Assembly: GCF_040954645.1 (NCBI RefSeq)
Contig: NC_092807.1
Coordinates: 29,195,054 to 29,259,053 of the forward strand
DNA from: Diabrotica undecimpunctata
Taxonomy: Eukaryota; Arthropoda; Insecta; Coleoptera; Chrysomelidae
Direction of reading: 5' to 3'
DNA: 64,000 nt
The position numbers and the translations under genes are program-made. The notes beneath the pieces were generated by a model. The model did not search any database. It was not told the origin of the DNA and was given only the letters and a program-made list of their open reading frames with translations. Position 1 is the first letter of the stretch. Each line of letters begins with the position of its first letter. Positions 12,256 to 22,604 of the stretch are shown here, piece after piece.

Positions 12256-12669
12256 ACGAGATTTATTATTTTAACTGGCGACGGGTCCCCAATGGATTTA
12301 TTCCTCTATGGCCCTTTCTTGCACCCATCTCTTTCGTGAGATGTGAGATCCCATTGGCATGGAAGCGATCATTTTCCCATCAATCGATCCAAGTTAATAA
12401 CCTTATCTCCTCATCAATTCCATTTAATAAATGGTGTCCTAAAATGCAGATTGGTCCCTTTATTCTTCTTTAATTTTACATAAAAGTTCTCTGTTAATAC
12501 AGCCCTTCGATGCAGATATTGATATCAGATCTAAAGTTGTCTATTTCGTACAGTTTTTAATGACAATAACTCAGTGTCCGTAACCCATGAGTCCGTAGGT
12601 TTTACAACAAAGTTTCCTAAAAAAATATAACTCAGTTCCATGGTGGAATTCTGATTGTGAAACAGCTAT

Positions 12670-13062
12670 TTAACCCCTTCCGCTCCAGGCCATTCTTTGA
12701 GCTAGGTAGCTGTATACCAGCAAAAGTTTTTTAATAAAAATATATTTTACGATAGGTATGATGTATAATAGAAGAGGTATTCAGCTATGGGGGCCAAAAA
12801 AAAGATTTGAAGCAATTTGAATTTTTATGACAATTTATCGTGTTTACCATAATATCCACATGGATATTTAGGTGTACCAGTATAGCCACCCTTGGATATT
12901 AATTGTACTACCAAAATATCCACATCTGGATATCAATAAAATGTATCTATGTATTTAATTTATAAAGTCACGCGAGATATTAAAAAATAAAACATATAAA
13001 AAGACAGTGAACAATTTATTTATATCCAGAACAAAGCAAAAATTAAAGGAACATTATTTTTA
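12670..13062. other. Candidate 3' flank and terminus of the piggyBac element
   Basis: Downstream of the piggyBac stop codon (minus strand), TTAA followed by CCCC occurs at 12670-12677. This is the expected form of a piggyBac end (TTAA target, C-rich terminus). Between them, about 12850-12935, several tatccac/ggatat palindromes recur and could be subterminal repeats. The opposite terminus was not found, so the assignment is tentative. Confidence 0.35.
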
Positions 13063-13401
13063 TTACACTTGACGTTTTTTACAAATTACACAAACTTTTC
13101 GTAGAAACTTTCTTTTTTCCAATTTCTTTTGGAAAATCATCCATTGCATGCAACGGTTTCCCAGATGTAGTAGGTTGATTTTTTTTATCATTCGTTTCTT
13201 GATATCCATTACTATATCTCAGAAGTATCCCCCGACAGCAGAGTTTTGTATATTTATACCTTGAAACTTGTTTTTGATGGGCTAAAGTTCAATATTTTGT
13301 TGAACCACGTATAGGATTTCCGCAAAGGACTTTACGGTTCAACATCTTGGTCCACTGCATCAACTGATTCCATATTTTGGTTGTAGAATTCAATATGTTT
13401 T

Positions 13402-13862
<461 letters not shown>

Positions 13863-14525
13863 ATATGTTTTGGTTTGGTATAATAGAGAACATTTCCTCC
13901 TAAAACATATCGCTCTCTTTCGCAAAATCCTGCAGTATGTTTACTGATAAGCAGATAAACGTCTTTCTTGTTCTTGAAGTGAACTAGAAGGAGCATATCC
14001 TGGCGAACAAAACATGAATGTTGCCTATCTGATAGAACCAATGTTAATTCTCTTGAAACGCCCCTATAGTACCTCTAAGAAAACCTTTTGTGTCAATCGA
14101 AACTAGCAAAGACGAACGGATGTATACCAATTATCCACAATCACTTCACGATTACTGTTCAATGGGTTTTGGTAAAGATAAACTACTATTTTCTCGGAAA
14201 AAGAAAGGTTTTCTGTTCCTGAAATGAGCAATATGTCATAGACTAACTTTAGTTTGGGAATATGACTCATGACTCGATGCGCAGCGATTCTTGTTTACTA
14301 GTATTACCATAGAAACGGCCAGTTTGCTGTTTGCCAGTGTCGTAGTTATGTATGGCAGAGAGTGTTTGACTTGTTGATTTAATCGTGTTGGATATTTTAT
14401 TATTTTATTTTAGATTAGTGCTTAGTATATTGGTAGTAGTAATTATTAAATTATTAAGTCATTTAATGTATTTATAGTGTGTTAAGTTTAGTTATTAATA
14501 ATAGTTATTTAACAATAAGGCTTCT

Positions 14526-15770
14526 AAAAAGATAGAAACAAAAGGGCTGGGATTAAATAGCCAAGAAAAGGTAATAATGTATAACATTACTACATTTATG
14601 AAATAAAATGCGGCACATTTTAAAGCAACCGAAAACCTGTTAATACCTTTAAGGAAATTAACGTAAGTATTGTCAATGACATTTTATTTTCTTGTTATTG
14701 CCTATTTACGAGATTTCATCAGATACTTTATACTATTTGCTTGAAACAGAAAATCACCAATTTTAATATGGATTATGTTAGTAAATATGATTAATGTGCA
14801 TTTTGTTTCTCAATATTTTCATCTAGTAACATTTATCATGGAATGGCGACCAAGTCAAGAGGCATATCGAAGCAGAGGATGACCACCGACTAGATGGACG
14901 GATGATATCAAGCGCATCACCACAAACTGGATGCAAGAAGCACAAGATAGGAATAGGTGGAAAATTTTACGGGAGGCCTACGTTCAGCAGTGGACAAATA
15001 TAGGCTAATTGATGATTATGATGAACATTTAACATTGGTTATTATAGGGATAGGATTCTGGCAGCTACAGGTATAAGTAAAAACACCTTAACCAAAATAA
15101 GAAAAGAGGGTAGAGAAGTAAATAAAAATGGAGCGACTAGTTCATCTTTTACAAGTCCTAGAAGAAAACGTTCTCGTGTTAAAAAAATTAAATTGAGCAA
15201 AGGAGAAGTGGATATCATCAAAAATATTATATACGACTTCTATACCATCGAGAAAAGATCACCTACAATAATTAATGGTAAAGATTTAAGTTAAAAAATA
15301 ATTTACGATAAAAGATTTTATTATCGTAAATAAAATATAGTAAGTAAAATTATAAAACAATTGTTTGTTTGTTTGTACCCAATTAGAACGAAATGAAAGT
15401 TTTCTAGTAAAAACACTAATATATATACATTTTTAACAAAAATGGTAGATACAATTCCTTTACAATTTTACTTACTTAGTAAACAAGATTTACTTTCCAA
15501 ATATTTTATACCTAACTTAGAGTACTCATAATACAACATTTAACATAAATGATATTGAAAATATAACAAGAATAAAATTTGCAGAAGTGTTAATAGAAGA
15601 GTGGGCTAACATATCTAAACACGTACAAAAATATGAAAACACTCAAATAGCAAAAAAACATTTATTAGACTCTACTCTGGACCACTCACAATTTTTTATT
15701 ACTACTGGTTCATCCAAAGAAAGCCTTTCTGATAATGAAGATAGTGATTTAAATTTCGGAATAGACGGGT
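14526..15770 (+). pseudogene. DD82E-type transposase relic, copy B, internally deleted
   Basis: Exon 1 (14526-14662) reads KGLGLNSQEKVIMYNITTFM and LIPLRKL. A GT-AG intron fits at 14663-15047, after which the frame continues exactly as TDRILAATGISKNTLTKIRK, SSSFTSPRRKRSRVKK and IIYDFYTIEKRSPT (to about 15290). This matches the N-terminal DNA-binding region of copies C and D. The catalytic core is missing. Sequence resembling the C-terminus returns at 15550-15770: AEVLIEEWANISKHVQKYE and an acidic SLSDNEDSDLNFG. So this is an internal-deletion derivative. The start codon is not preserved, and a TAA lies inside exon 1. Confidence 0.7.
14836..15023 (+). mobile_element. RTE-like LINE 3' end inside the intron of copy B
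   Basis: 188 bases with the 8-base TSD aacattta at 14828-14835 and 15024-15031. It codes for the extreme RT C-terminus, PPTRWTDDIKRITTNWMQ and REAYVQQWTNIG, followed by a short TGATGATTATGATG tail. One codon in the RGRPP motif is a stop. Confidence 0.85.
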
Positions 15771-16041
15771 TTTTGTGTGATATTCTTTTGTATTGCTTGT
15801 CAAATTTAACGTGATACTTGGCCGATTTGAAATTAGTGTCCACCCATGATGCGCATTCGACCACAACACAATTCGTCCTTATTATTTCTTGGCCCTCCGA
15901 AGTGCAAGGTACTTGTATAGTCTGCGACAAAGTTTTTTTTTATTTTACTTATGTTTAAAGTTACTGTGTGTTGAAGAAATATCGTATTACAATAGATTTG
16001 ACTTTTTAAATATTTATTGTTAAGTATTTTCTATTATAAAC
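15771..16041. other. Spacer between two transposase relics
   Basis: No gene seen. It probably contains the 3' flank of copy B and the 5' flank of copy C; no terminal repeats could be paired. Confidence 0.35.
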
Positions 16042-17303
16042 ATGGATTTTCATTCAAAATTAGAAGGCAAAGTCTTGTCTGGACAAACGAGGGAGGTAAT
16101 AGCAAATGTAATTATTTTTATGCAGAGAGAAGCGATGCAAAATCCGCATGTTAAACATTTTAAAAAAGTTCAAGAGCGTGCTTCCTTAGCAACGGGAGTA
16201 AGTATAGCCACTATAAAACGGATCTCTCGTAAAATGAAAAATATAGAAGAAGGTGCTTCTACATCATTTTCGACTCCTAACAAAAGAATGAAATCTGCCC
16301 CAAAATCCAACTTGGGCGATTTTGACTTGATAAATTATTATGTCACGGAAAAACGAGTTTCTACATTGCGACATATAACAAAAAAAAATTAATGAAGACA
16401 ATATTTATACAGGGTCGCATGAAACTTTGAGAAAAGTGATGAGAGATATGGGATTTCTATGGAAGAAAGCGAAGAATAACAGGAAAATCCTAATGGAAAA
16501 ACCCGATATACAAGTGCTCCGGAGGAAGTTTCTCAGAAATATTAAACAATAAAGGGAAGAAAATCGGCCCTTAATTTACATGGATGAAACTTATATTCAT
16601 TCCTCTCATACCCATGACAGATACTGGGGAGACAATACCACCGAAGGATTGCACAAGCCAGTGTCCAAAGGGCAAAGGCTGATTATTGTTCACGCCGGCG
16701 GCCAAATGGAGTTCATAAAAAACGCATGTTTGACATTTAAATTTGGTACGAAGTCTGGAGATTATCATAGCGAAATGAACTATAATAATTAAAAAAAATG
16801 GATTCATGAAAACTTATTCCTAATATCCGCTCGTAGTGTATTGGTTATAGACAATGAATCATACCATAATGTCCAAGTGCAAAAATGTCCCAGTATGGGG
16901 TGTAGAAAAGACGAAATGAAGGAATGGTTAAAACAAAAGAACATTTCCTTGTCAGACGAAATGATAAAAGCAGAATTATATAATCTAATAAAAATTCACA
17001 AACCCAGAAATAAAACTTATGAAATAGATCAAATTATGAACAATGCAGGTCACTCTGTCTTAAGACTACCTCCCTACCACCCGGACTTAAATCCAATTGA
17101 GTTAGTGTGGGCTGCTCTAAAACAATATGTGGCAAATAAAAATGTAGATTTTAAATTATAGAAATATATTGTGATGAGTTTTTCTGCAAAATTTCCCAAG
17201 ATGAGTGAAAAAATATTGCGAGCTTGCTATTTCTTCTGAGCGTTATTATATGGAAAAGGAACCATCTCTAGACTTAATTGTAGACGATTTAATAATAAAA
17301 AAT

Positions 17304-17448
17304 TTAATTACTATTTAAATGAGAATAAGCCATAATTAAAGGTTAAAGTACGTTTATTGACGTTTCAATTTGCACTTCGGAAATTGAAACGTCAATAAAC
17401 GTACTTTAACTTTTAATTGTGGCTTATTCCCATTTAAATAGTAATTAA
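17304..17448. repeat. Foldback (palindromic) repeat Y
   Basis: Two 68-base arms (17304-17371 and 17381-17448) pair with only three mismatches around a 9-base loop, gcacttcgg. Related arms flank an RT relic at 40505-40590 and 41783-41872, and diverged forms occur near 18690-18790 and 56755-57340 (shared gacgtttc and tgtggcttattccc blocks). Behaves like a MITE or foldback element. Confidence 0.9.
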
Positions 17449-17491
17449 TTTAAAATGCCACAAGAAAATAGCTTCAGAATAAAAAAATTAA

Positions 17492-17885
17492 GTAAAAATC
17501 CTTTATAAAAGGTATATATAAATTAAAAACCCAAAGGGGCTATGTCATGAAGAAAAAACGTTTTCGGAAACCATATTCTGTCATCAGTGTCCAAAAATGT
17601 ATATAACCACTTTAATTAAAAAGAACATGAAGTTAAAATTTTGACCAAGGTTAATACAAAATGTGGTTAATATTTACTAGGTGTACATGTTTTGAGCCAC
17701 TAAATATCAGGGTAAAAACCCGTTAAAATTTATCTATTACAATTTGGTTTACATTATTTGGTATTATATTTTATGATGTTAGAGTTACCAGTGGATATGG
17801 TAACATGGCGACGTATGACTCTACATGAAGTTGCTGGTCCTGACACGAAGTGTCTACGAGGACTATAGTCAAGTATAGACAAGAT
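17492..17885 (+). repeat. Dispersed repeat X, copy 1
   Basis: Matches 31866-32165 on the same strand: aaatcctttataaaa, aacgttttcgga, catcatcagt, gtaacatgg.gac.tatgact and gtctacgaggact recur in order. Copy 1 is about 90 bases longer in the middle. No coding. Confidence 0.8.
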
Positions 17886-18366
17886 TTTTACTTAAATTTT
17901 TTGTGATACATGGTATACAGCCAGCTACAGGAACTTAGTTTCCTTGTGGATTTAATAATACATTTGCAGAAAGATAGTGACACTGCTAGTGTGGATTCTC
18001 TAGAAAATAGTAGTTCGGAGACAGAAGACGAACTTTAATTTTAATCTTGTCTTTTATGGTGAGTTATAAATTAAATGATCTCAAGTTTCTTGTGTAGTCA
18101 AGTAATTTGTATCTAAAAGTAGTATTAGACATCAGACTAATCAGTGAGTTTGAGCGCCATCGGCACCGAAACACCTTTCTGAAGGACGCGTAAATTGAGC
18201 ATTGAGGTCACGTACCGACAGACGTGGGCGGATGGACAGGCCTTTTGGGCACCCAGTCGCCGAGGAGAACAAAATTCATTTTGCCAATTTGACGACTGAG
18301 TGACCAAACACACACAGTTTGGCCACACATCGACCCAGGTCAATGGCCCACTGTCTGGACAACAAA

Positions 18367-18632
18367 TTTAGGGGACATAAGTCCCAAGTAGTCATTCAGT
18401 TTTTAGTCATCGAAAGGGAGAAAATCTCTTCTAGCTACCCCTAAAATTAGATGGCTTAACCACATACGGAAGATGTTCTATTAAACAGGGTCTCCAAAGT
18501 AAAAAATGAGTACAGTCTCCTCCACTACCACTCGAAGGCAGTGTGACCGGTTTGATCTCAGACATGTGGGTCCCACTACTCCATCGGAACACACATATCT
18601 CTGTAGGAGCTGGGTTGTACGCTTGTGTATGT
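18367..18632 (+). repeat. Dispersed repeat V, copy 2
   Basis: Counterpart of 10099-10440. A GC-richer stretch upstream (18130-18366) has no partner at 10 kb and no recognisable coding. Confidence 0.6.
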
Positions 18633-18689
18633 ATTTTTATTTAAAATAAAAATTATTCTTAGGCTATTTTCTTGTGACATAATAATGTA

Positions 18690-19505
18690 ATTTACTATTT
18701 TTATTGGGAATAAGCCATAGTTTTAGTTTAAAATAAGTTTATTTTGAAGTTTCGAGTTCCACTTTGGAAATCGTTAACTCAAAATACGAAATACCAGTAA
18801 ATTAAACAAATTTTGTTTTTGTTACTTGGTAAAAAAATTCTTCTAATAATTTTATTTTATCTGACTTATACATATTGACAGCTCAGTCACTATTTGAGAT
18901 ATTTATTTTATACAATACATTTTTACAAAATCTCCTTACAAAAATAAAATATTCGGGAAAGTTTATAAAGTTATACAGTTTAGTACCTAAAGACCGGATG
19001 TTGACAGCCATCCCAACGGGGCTGGTATTATTCCATTGTTAAGAAATAAACAACAGATTAAAATGTTTATGACTTACTAAAATGCTAAAATGCCGAAGAT
19101 CCGAAGAATAAAAGTATATTACATTATATTTTATATTATATATATGACTATAATATCAAATATTATGACAACTCTAGTATAAAAATTAAGTAATAAATGT
19201 TTCGTCGGTATGTTCCAGGTATAAGATTAACTACTGTTTTTTTATTCTTATACAGTTTACTGTAACGCAAATGTAAAGCTTTCATCTCTGCCAATATTCC
19301 TCTTATAAAATTACAGAACGAGACATTTATCGCAGTGTTCGAAAAAACTGCCGCTTCAACATGATTGAATGGTCAATATTAATGAGTCAAATAAAATATA
19401 ATTATTAGAAGAATTTTTTTACCAAGTAACGAAAACAAAATATTTTGTATTTTGAGAAAAATTTCCGAAGGAAAAATTGAAACGTCAAAATAACATACAA
19501 TATAG
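18690..19505. repeat. Element with about 100-base inverted ends
   Basis: 18745-18855 and the reverse complement of 19393-19495 share tcggaaat-type, ctcaaaatac, gttacttggtaaaaaaattc and ttctaataat blocks. The outer left arm carries the repeat-Y motif gggaataagccat; the matching outer right arm is missing. The 540-base centre has no coding. Likely a MITE-like element with one end truncated. Confidence 0.6.
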
Positions 19506-19509
19506 ACAT

Positions 19510-20300
19510 ATCATAGAAGTTCCATTAATAAATAAGGTCACTCTCTGTTAACTTGTAGTATGGAGTGTACCAACGAGGCGAAGAGACCGAGCGCATTATG
19601 TATCTCTTTTCCTCCGAATGCGTTCTCACTTAATTTTCTACGCAAATGGACAAATTTGTCAAGTATCACCTTAAATTTGACAAGCTGTACCGTTTTAAAA
19701 GTTTTAAAACCAATTTTTCACAAGAAAACGTTTAAAAGCTTCAAACTTCGAACAAAGTTTTCTATATTATTAAAAAACTGCATAGGTAATTTAAAAAAAT
19801 TTTTTTCATTCATACATGGGATCCCTCTCTTTTTATAGTGTTATTTTAAAATTATTGACCATAGCACTGAAGATGGCTTTGTAAGTCGAAAGTGTTCAGC
19901 TAGGAATTAAATTTTACATACTTAAAAATACTTTTCTTTTCCCTGTCACTCAGTTGTCACAAGCGTGTAAAAAACATATAAGTCTTAACGATCATTACTG
20001 TTTAGAAAATAAATACATTATTTAATTAGGTAAAACAAACTACTTATTTTTTTTGTATTGTTGAAACCCTTCCTTCCTTCGTGGCAATGTTAATAAATTG
20101 TTCCTATTGAGAAATTTGTTATTTATTAAATTACTCCTAATATTTAGTAAGTATTTAGTATTGTAAATTCTTCTTCTACAAAAAGTTTGAATCTTTCTCC
20201 CCTTTCATTTCTCTTGCCTAAACCAAAAACAACAATTTATTCACCGCTTTTCATTTTTCCATATTTCGCATTCAAGTCACCCTACTACTTAAGTACGATG
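19510..20300. other. AT-rich spacer without a gene
   Basis: Nothing recognised. An open frame at 19560-19838 lacks any known motif. Confidence 0.4.
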
Positions 20301-20302
20301 TA

Positions 20303-21627
20303 GGCGTGTTTTTTAAGTAAGTACCGTTTTGGAATTAAAAGAAGACGTGCAACGATATGGCAATAATTTTATTTTTACATGAAAGCCTGTACCTTAATCT
20401 ACTTTTATACATAATTTCCGTGAATATTGAGGCACTTGTCATAACGTGGCACCAGTTTTTGAATACCCTCCTGATAAAATTCTGCCGCCTGACTTGTTAA
20501 CCACTGCATTACAAATGTTTTTACTTCGTTATCGTCTTGAAGACGCTGACCGCTCAGGTGTTTCTTCAAGTTCTGGAACAAATGGTAGTCGCTGGGCGCC
20601 AGATCAGGGCTGTATGGAGGATGATCTAGAGTTTCCCATTTAAATGATTTGATGAGATCTTTGGTCTGATTAGCCACATGTGGACGGGCATTGTCTGCAG
20701 CAAAACGATACCCTTACTCAACTTGCCACGTCTTTTGTTCTGGATTGCACGACGCAGATTTTTCAATGTCTCACAATAAGACGCTGCATTGATTGTCTCA
20801 TTACGAGGCAGAAACTCCACTAGCAATACTCCCTTTCTGTCCCAAAAAACTGTGCACATGATTTTCCGGGCAGAAATTGTTTGCTTAAACTTCACTTTTT
20901 TGTGTGATGATGAATGTCGCCATCCCATGGATTGTTGTTTCGATTCTGGTGTGACGTAGGCCACCCACGTTTCGTCACCAGTAACAATTTGGTCTAAAAA
21001 ATCTTCACCTTTACTGTGGTACCGCTCAAGGAAAGTCAATGCACTGCCTAAACGTTGGGTTTTGTGCAAATCCGTCAACATTTTTGGAACCCAACGTGAA
21101 CACAATTTCCGGTAATTCAAGTTCTCGGTAACAATGCGATACAAAACACTACGAGAATACTGAGGAAAGCAGTCGGACAATGATGAAATTGTAAAGCGTC
21201 TGTTTTCTCTCACCTTTTCGTCCACTTTCTGCACCAAATTTTCATTAACGACCGAAGGACGCCCACTCCGTTCTTCATCATGCACATTTGTGTGGCCATC
21301 TTTAAATGCTCTCACTCATTTCCTTACCATTCCACCACTCATAATGTTTTGTCTGTAAACTTCAACGATCTCACTATGAATATCGATCGGTTTTATGCCT
21401 TTAGCACTAAGAAATCGTATAACAGCCCGTACTTCACAATCAGCGTGACTCACGATTGTTGGAGGCATCTTAAACACTGAAGTAAACAAGTATACAATGA
21501 AGAATCAGACTGTAATGGCGTCAGTGCGTAGACAGGAGATGTAGGTAACCAGCGTTCATGCGCGGAACGCCGACCGTAGCGCTGCGGCGGCGGAATCGCA
21601 AAACGGTACTTACTTAAAAAACATGCC
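20303..21627 (-). mobile_element. Complete mariner element (1325 bp)
   Basis: Terminal inverted repeats of 29 bases lie at 20303-20331 and 21599-21627 (ggc.tgttttttaagtaagtaccgttttg, one mismatch seen). The left flank is TA (20301-20302), the expected target; the right flank reads TC, probably a mutated TA. Length and gene layout are normal for mariner. Confidence 0.92.
20405..21468 (-). pseudogene. mariner transposase (DD34D), two defects
   Basis: ATG at 21466-21468 opens MPPTIVSHADCEVRAVIRFL; the N-terminal helix-turn-helix follows (GRPSVVNENLVQKVDEKV, FTISSLSDCFPQYSRSVLY). WVPKMLT and the first Asp in IVTGDETWVAYV are intact. The second Asp, in DNARPHVANQTKDLIKSF, is preceded by a one-base deletion near 20695 that shifts the frame. 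The third Asp is in YSPDLAPSDYH. Thirty-four residues separate the last two, so this is DD34D. A TGA at 21316-21318 replaces the Trp of the conserved RKWVRAFKDG. Otherwise the protein is collinear with active mariners to its end (NIHGNYV). Two point lesions only, so it is a young copy. Confidence 0.93.
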
Positions 21628-22372
21628 TCGTATGTACATTAAATAACATTTTTCTTATCGTCTCCCGTATTTGTTGTTGCTAAAATTTATAAGTAATGTT
21701 GTGATTGATATTTAAATTTAATACATTTGCTTTGAAATATCTGAATTAACAGAAAACGTGCCTCTAAAATTCTTGTTCAACAAACCGATGATTTATCAAA
21801 TTATACAATGCTATCTGCAATATGTTGCATAGTGATACAACAATGAAAAATTATTCTCTTTTCTAACATATGGTGACAATTGTAAATGTCGAGGTTGATT
21901 TTCACATAGGTAAACAATACACAAAAGGCATATTATTTAAAAGCGTTGGAATATGCAGCTTTAATACCATAGTATACAGCACCTTTTGTAAACGGCTTAG
22001 AATATTTGAATACCTCTTGTATTTTCTGCACTTTAAATATCATTATATTATCTAAATAAATTAAGGATGAACAATTTGTATTGATAAAATATTTACCTAA
22101 GTGACCATAAAAGCTGTTAATTTATTACTCATCTAGCGATTAAAGGCTTTCTAAAAGACGATAAAACAAGCAAGTAAAAAAAATTGCACATTGGCTTATG
22201 TGAAATAAGCCAAAGATCATCTACGGAACACAAAATATTATATCGGTTAGTGGAATGTCTATAGTACACTTCGTCTTACATTTTCTAAGCCTTTTTCTAG
22301 ATAGATCTTGAATAGCTTTAACGACATCTGTTCAAACTTCTAACCTCTAACAATAATTAACTAATAATAGGG
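21628..22372. other. AT-rich spacer without a gene
   Basis: Nothing recognised between the mariner and the TA target of the pogo-like element. Confidence 0.4.
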
Positions 22373-22604
22373 TAACGGGTACAGTTGTTGGCCGATCACT
22401 AGTGATTGGCCACTTTCACAAAAATCCGAAATAGGATTTTTAGAAACTATAAGCAAAAAAAGTTATTTGCATTGAAATTTGGCAACATTGCTTTATATTT
22501 GGTCTAGCTATTATCTTTCTTAGTTAATATTATCTAGTTGTTACAGCGTGTGTTGTTCGAAGCTTAACAGGTGCATTCAGTTTTAAAAGACTTTTAAAGA
22601 ATTT

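Larger units (their letters stand above)
17298..17948. mobile_element. 651-bp composite insertion in copy C
   Basis: Bounded by the 12-base duplication gatttaataata at 17286-17297 and 17949-17960. Removing it rejoins the transposase frame (DDLII to LIIHLQKD). It consists of a near-perfect foldback (17304-17448), the motif taccacaagaaaatagcttcag-like block also seen near 41872, and repeat X (17492-17885). No coding. A 12-base TSD suggests target-primed retrotransposition or a wide staggered cut. Confidence 0.85.
16042..18038 (+). pseudogene. DD82E-type IS630/Tc1-mariner transposase relic, copy C
   Basis: The most complete of four related copies. N-terminal DNA-binding part 16042-16392 (SGQTREVIANVIIFMQREA, ATGVSIATIKRISRKMK), then ETLRKVMRDMGFLWKKAK, first catalytic Asp in LIYMDETYIHSS (gat 16583-16585), LIIVHAGGQMEF, second Asp in VIDNESYHNV (gac 16850-16852) and Glu in PPYHPDLNPIELVW (gag 17099-17101). 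Exactly 82 residues separate the second Asp and the Glu, far above the 34-41 of classical Tc1/mariner. The C-terminus continues as YYMEKEPSLDLIVDDLII, is interrupted at 17298-17948, and resumes as LQKDSDTASVDSLENSSSET to TAA at 18036-18038. Several stops and frameshifts, including TGA 17206-17208 at a Trp position, kill it. I recall a DD82E family named Sailor; the spacing fits. Confidence 0.85.

Noticed and set aside
12131..12260. Independent gene or regulatory element with gctctgatgaagcc motif
   Set aside because: The motif recurs in repeat Z, so it is better seen as a diverged copy.
15643..15930. Minus-strand 95-codon frame
   Set aside because: Overlaps the antisense of the DD82E copy B C-terminus; no motif.
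18137..18343. GC-richer minus-strand frame of 68 codons
   Set aside because: Lies beside repeat V, has no known motif, and no start context or partner gene.
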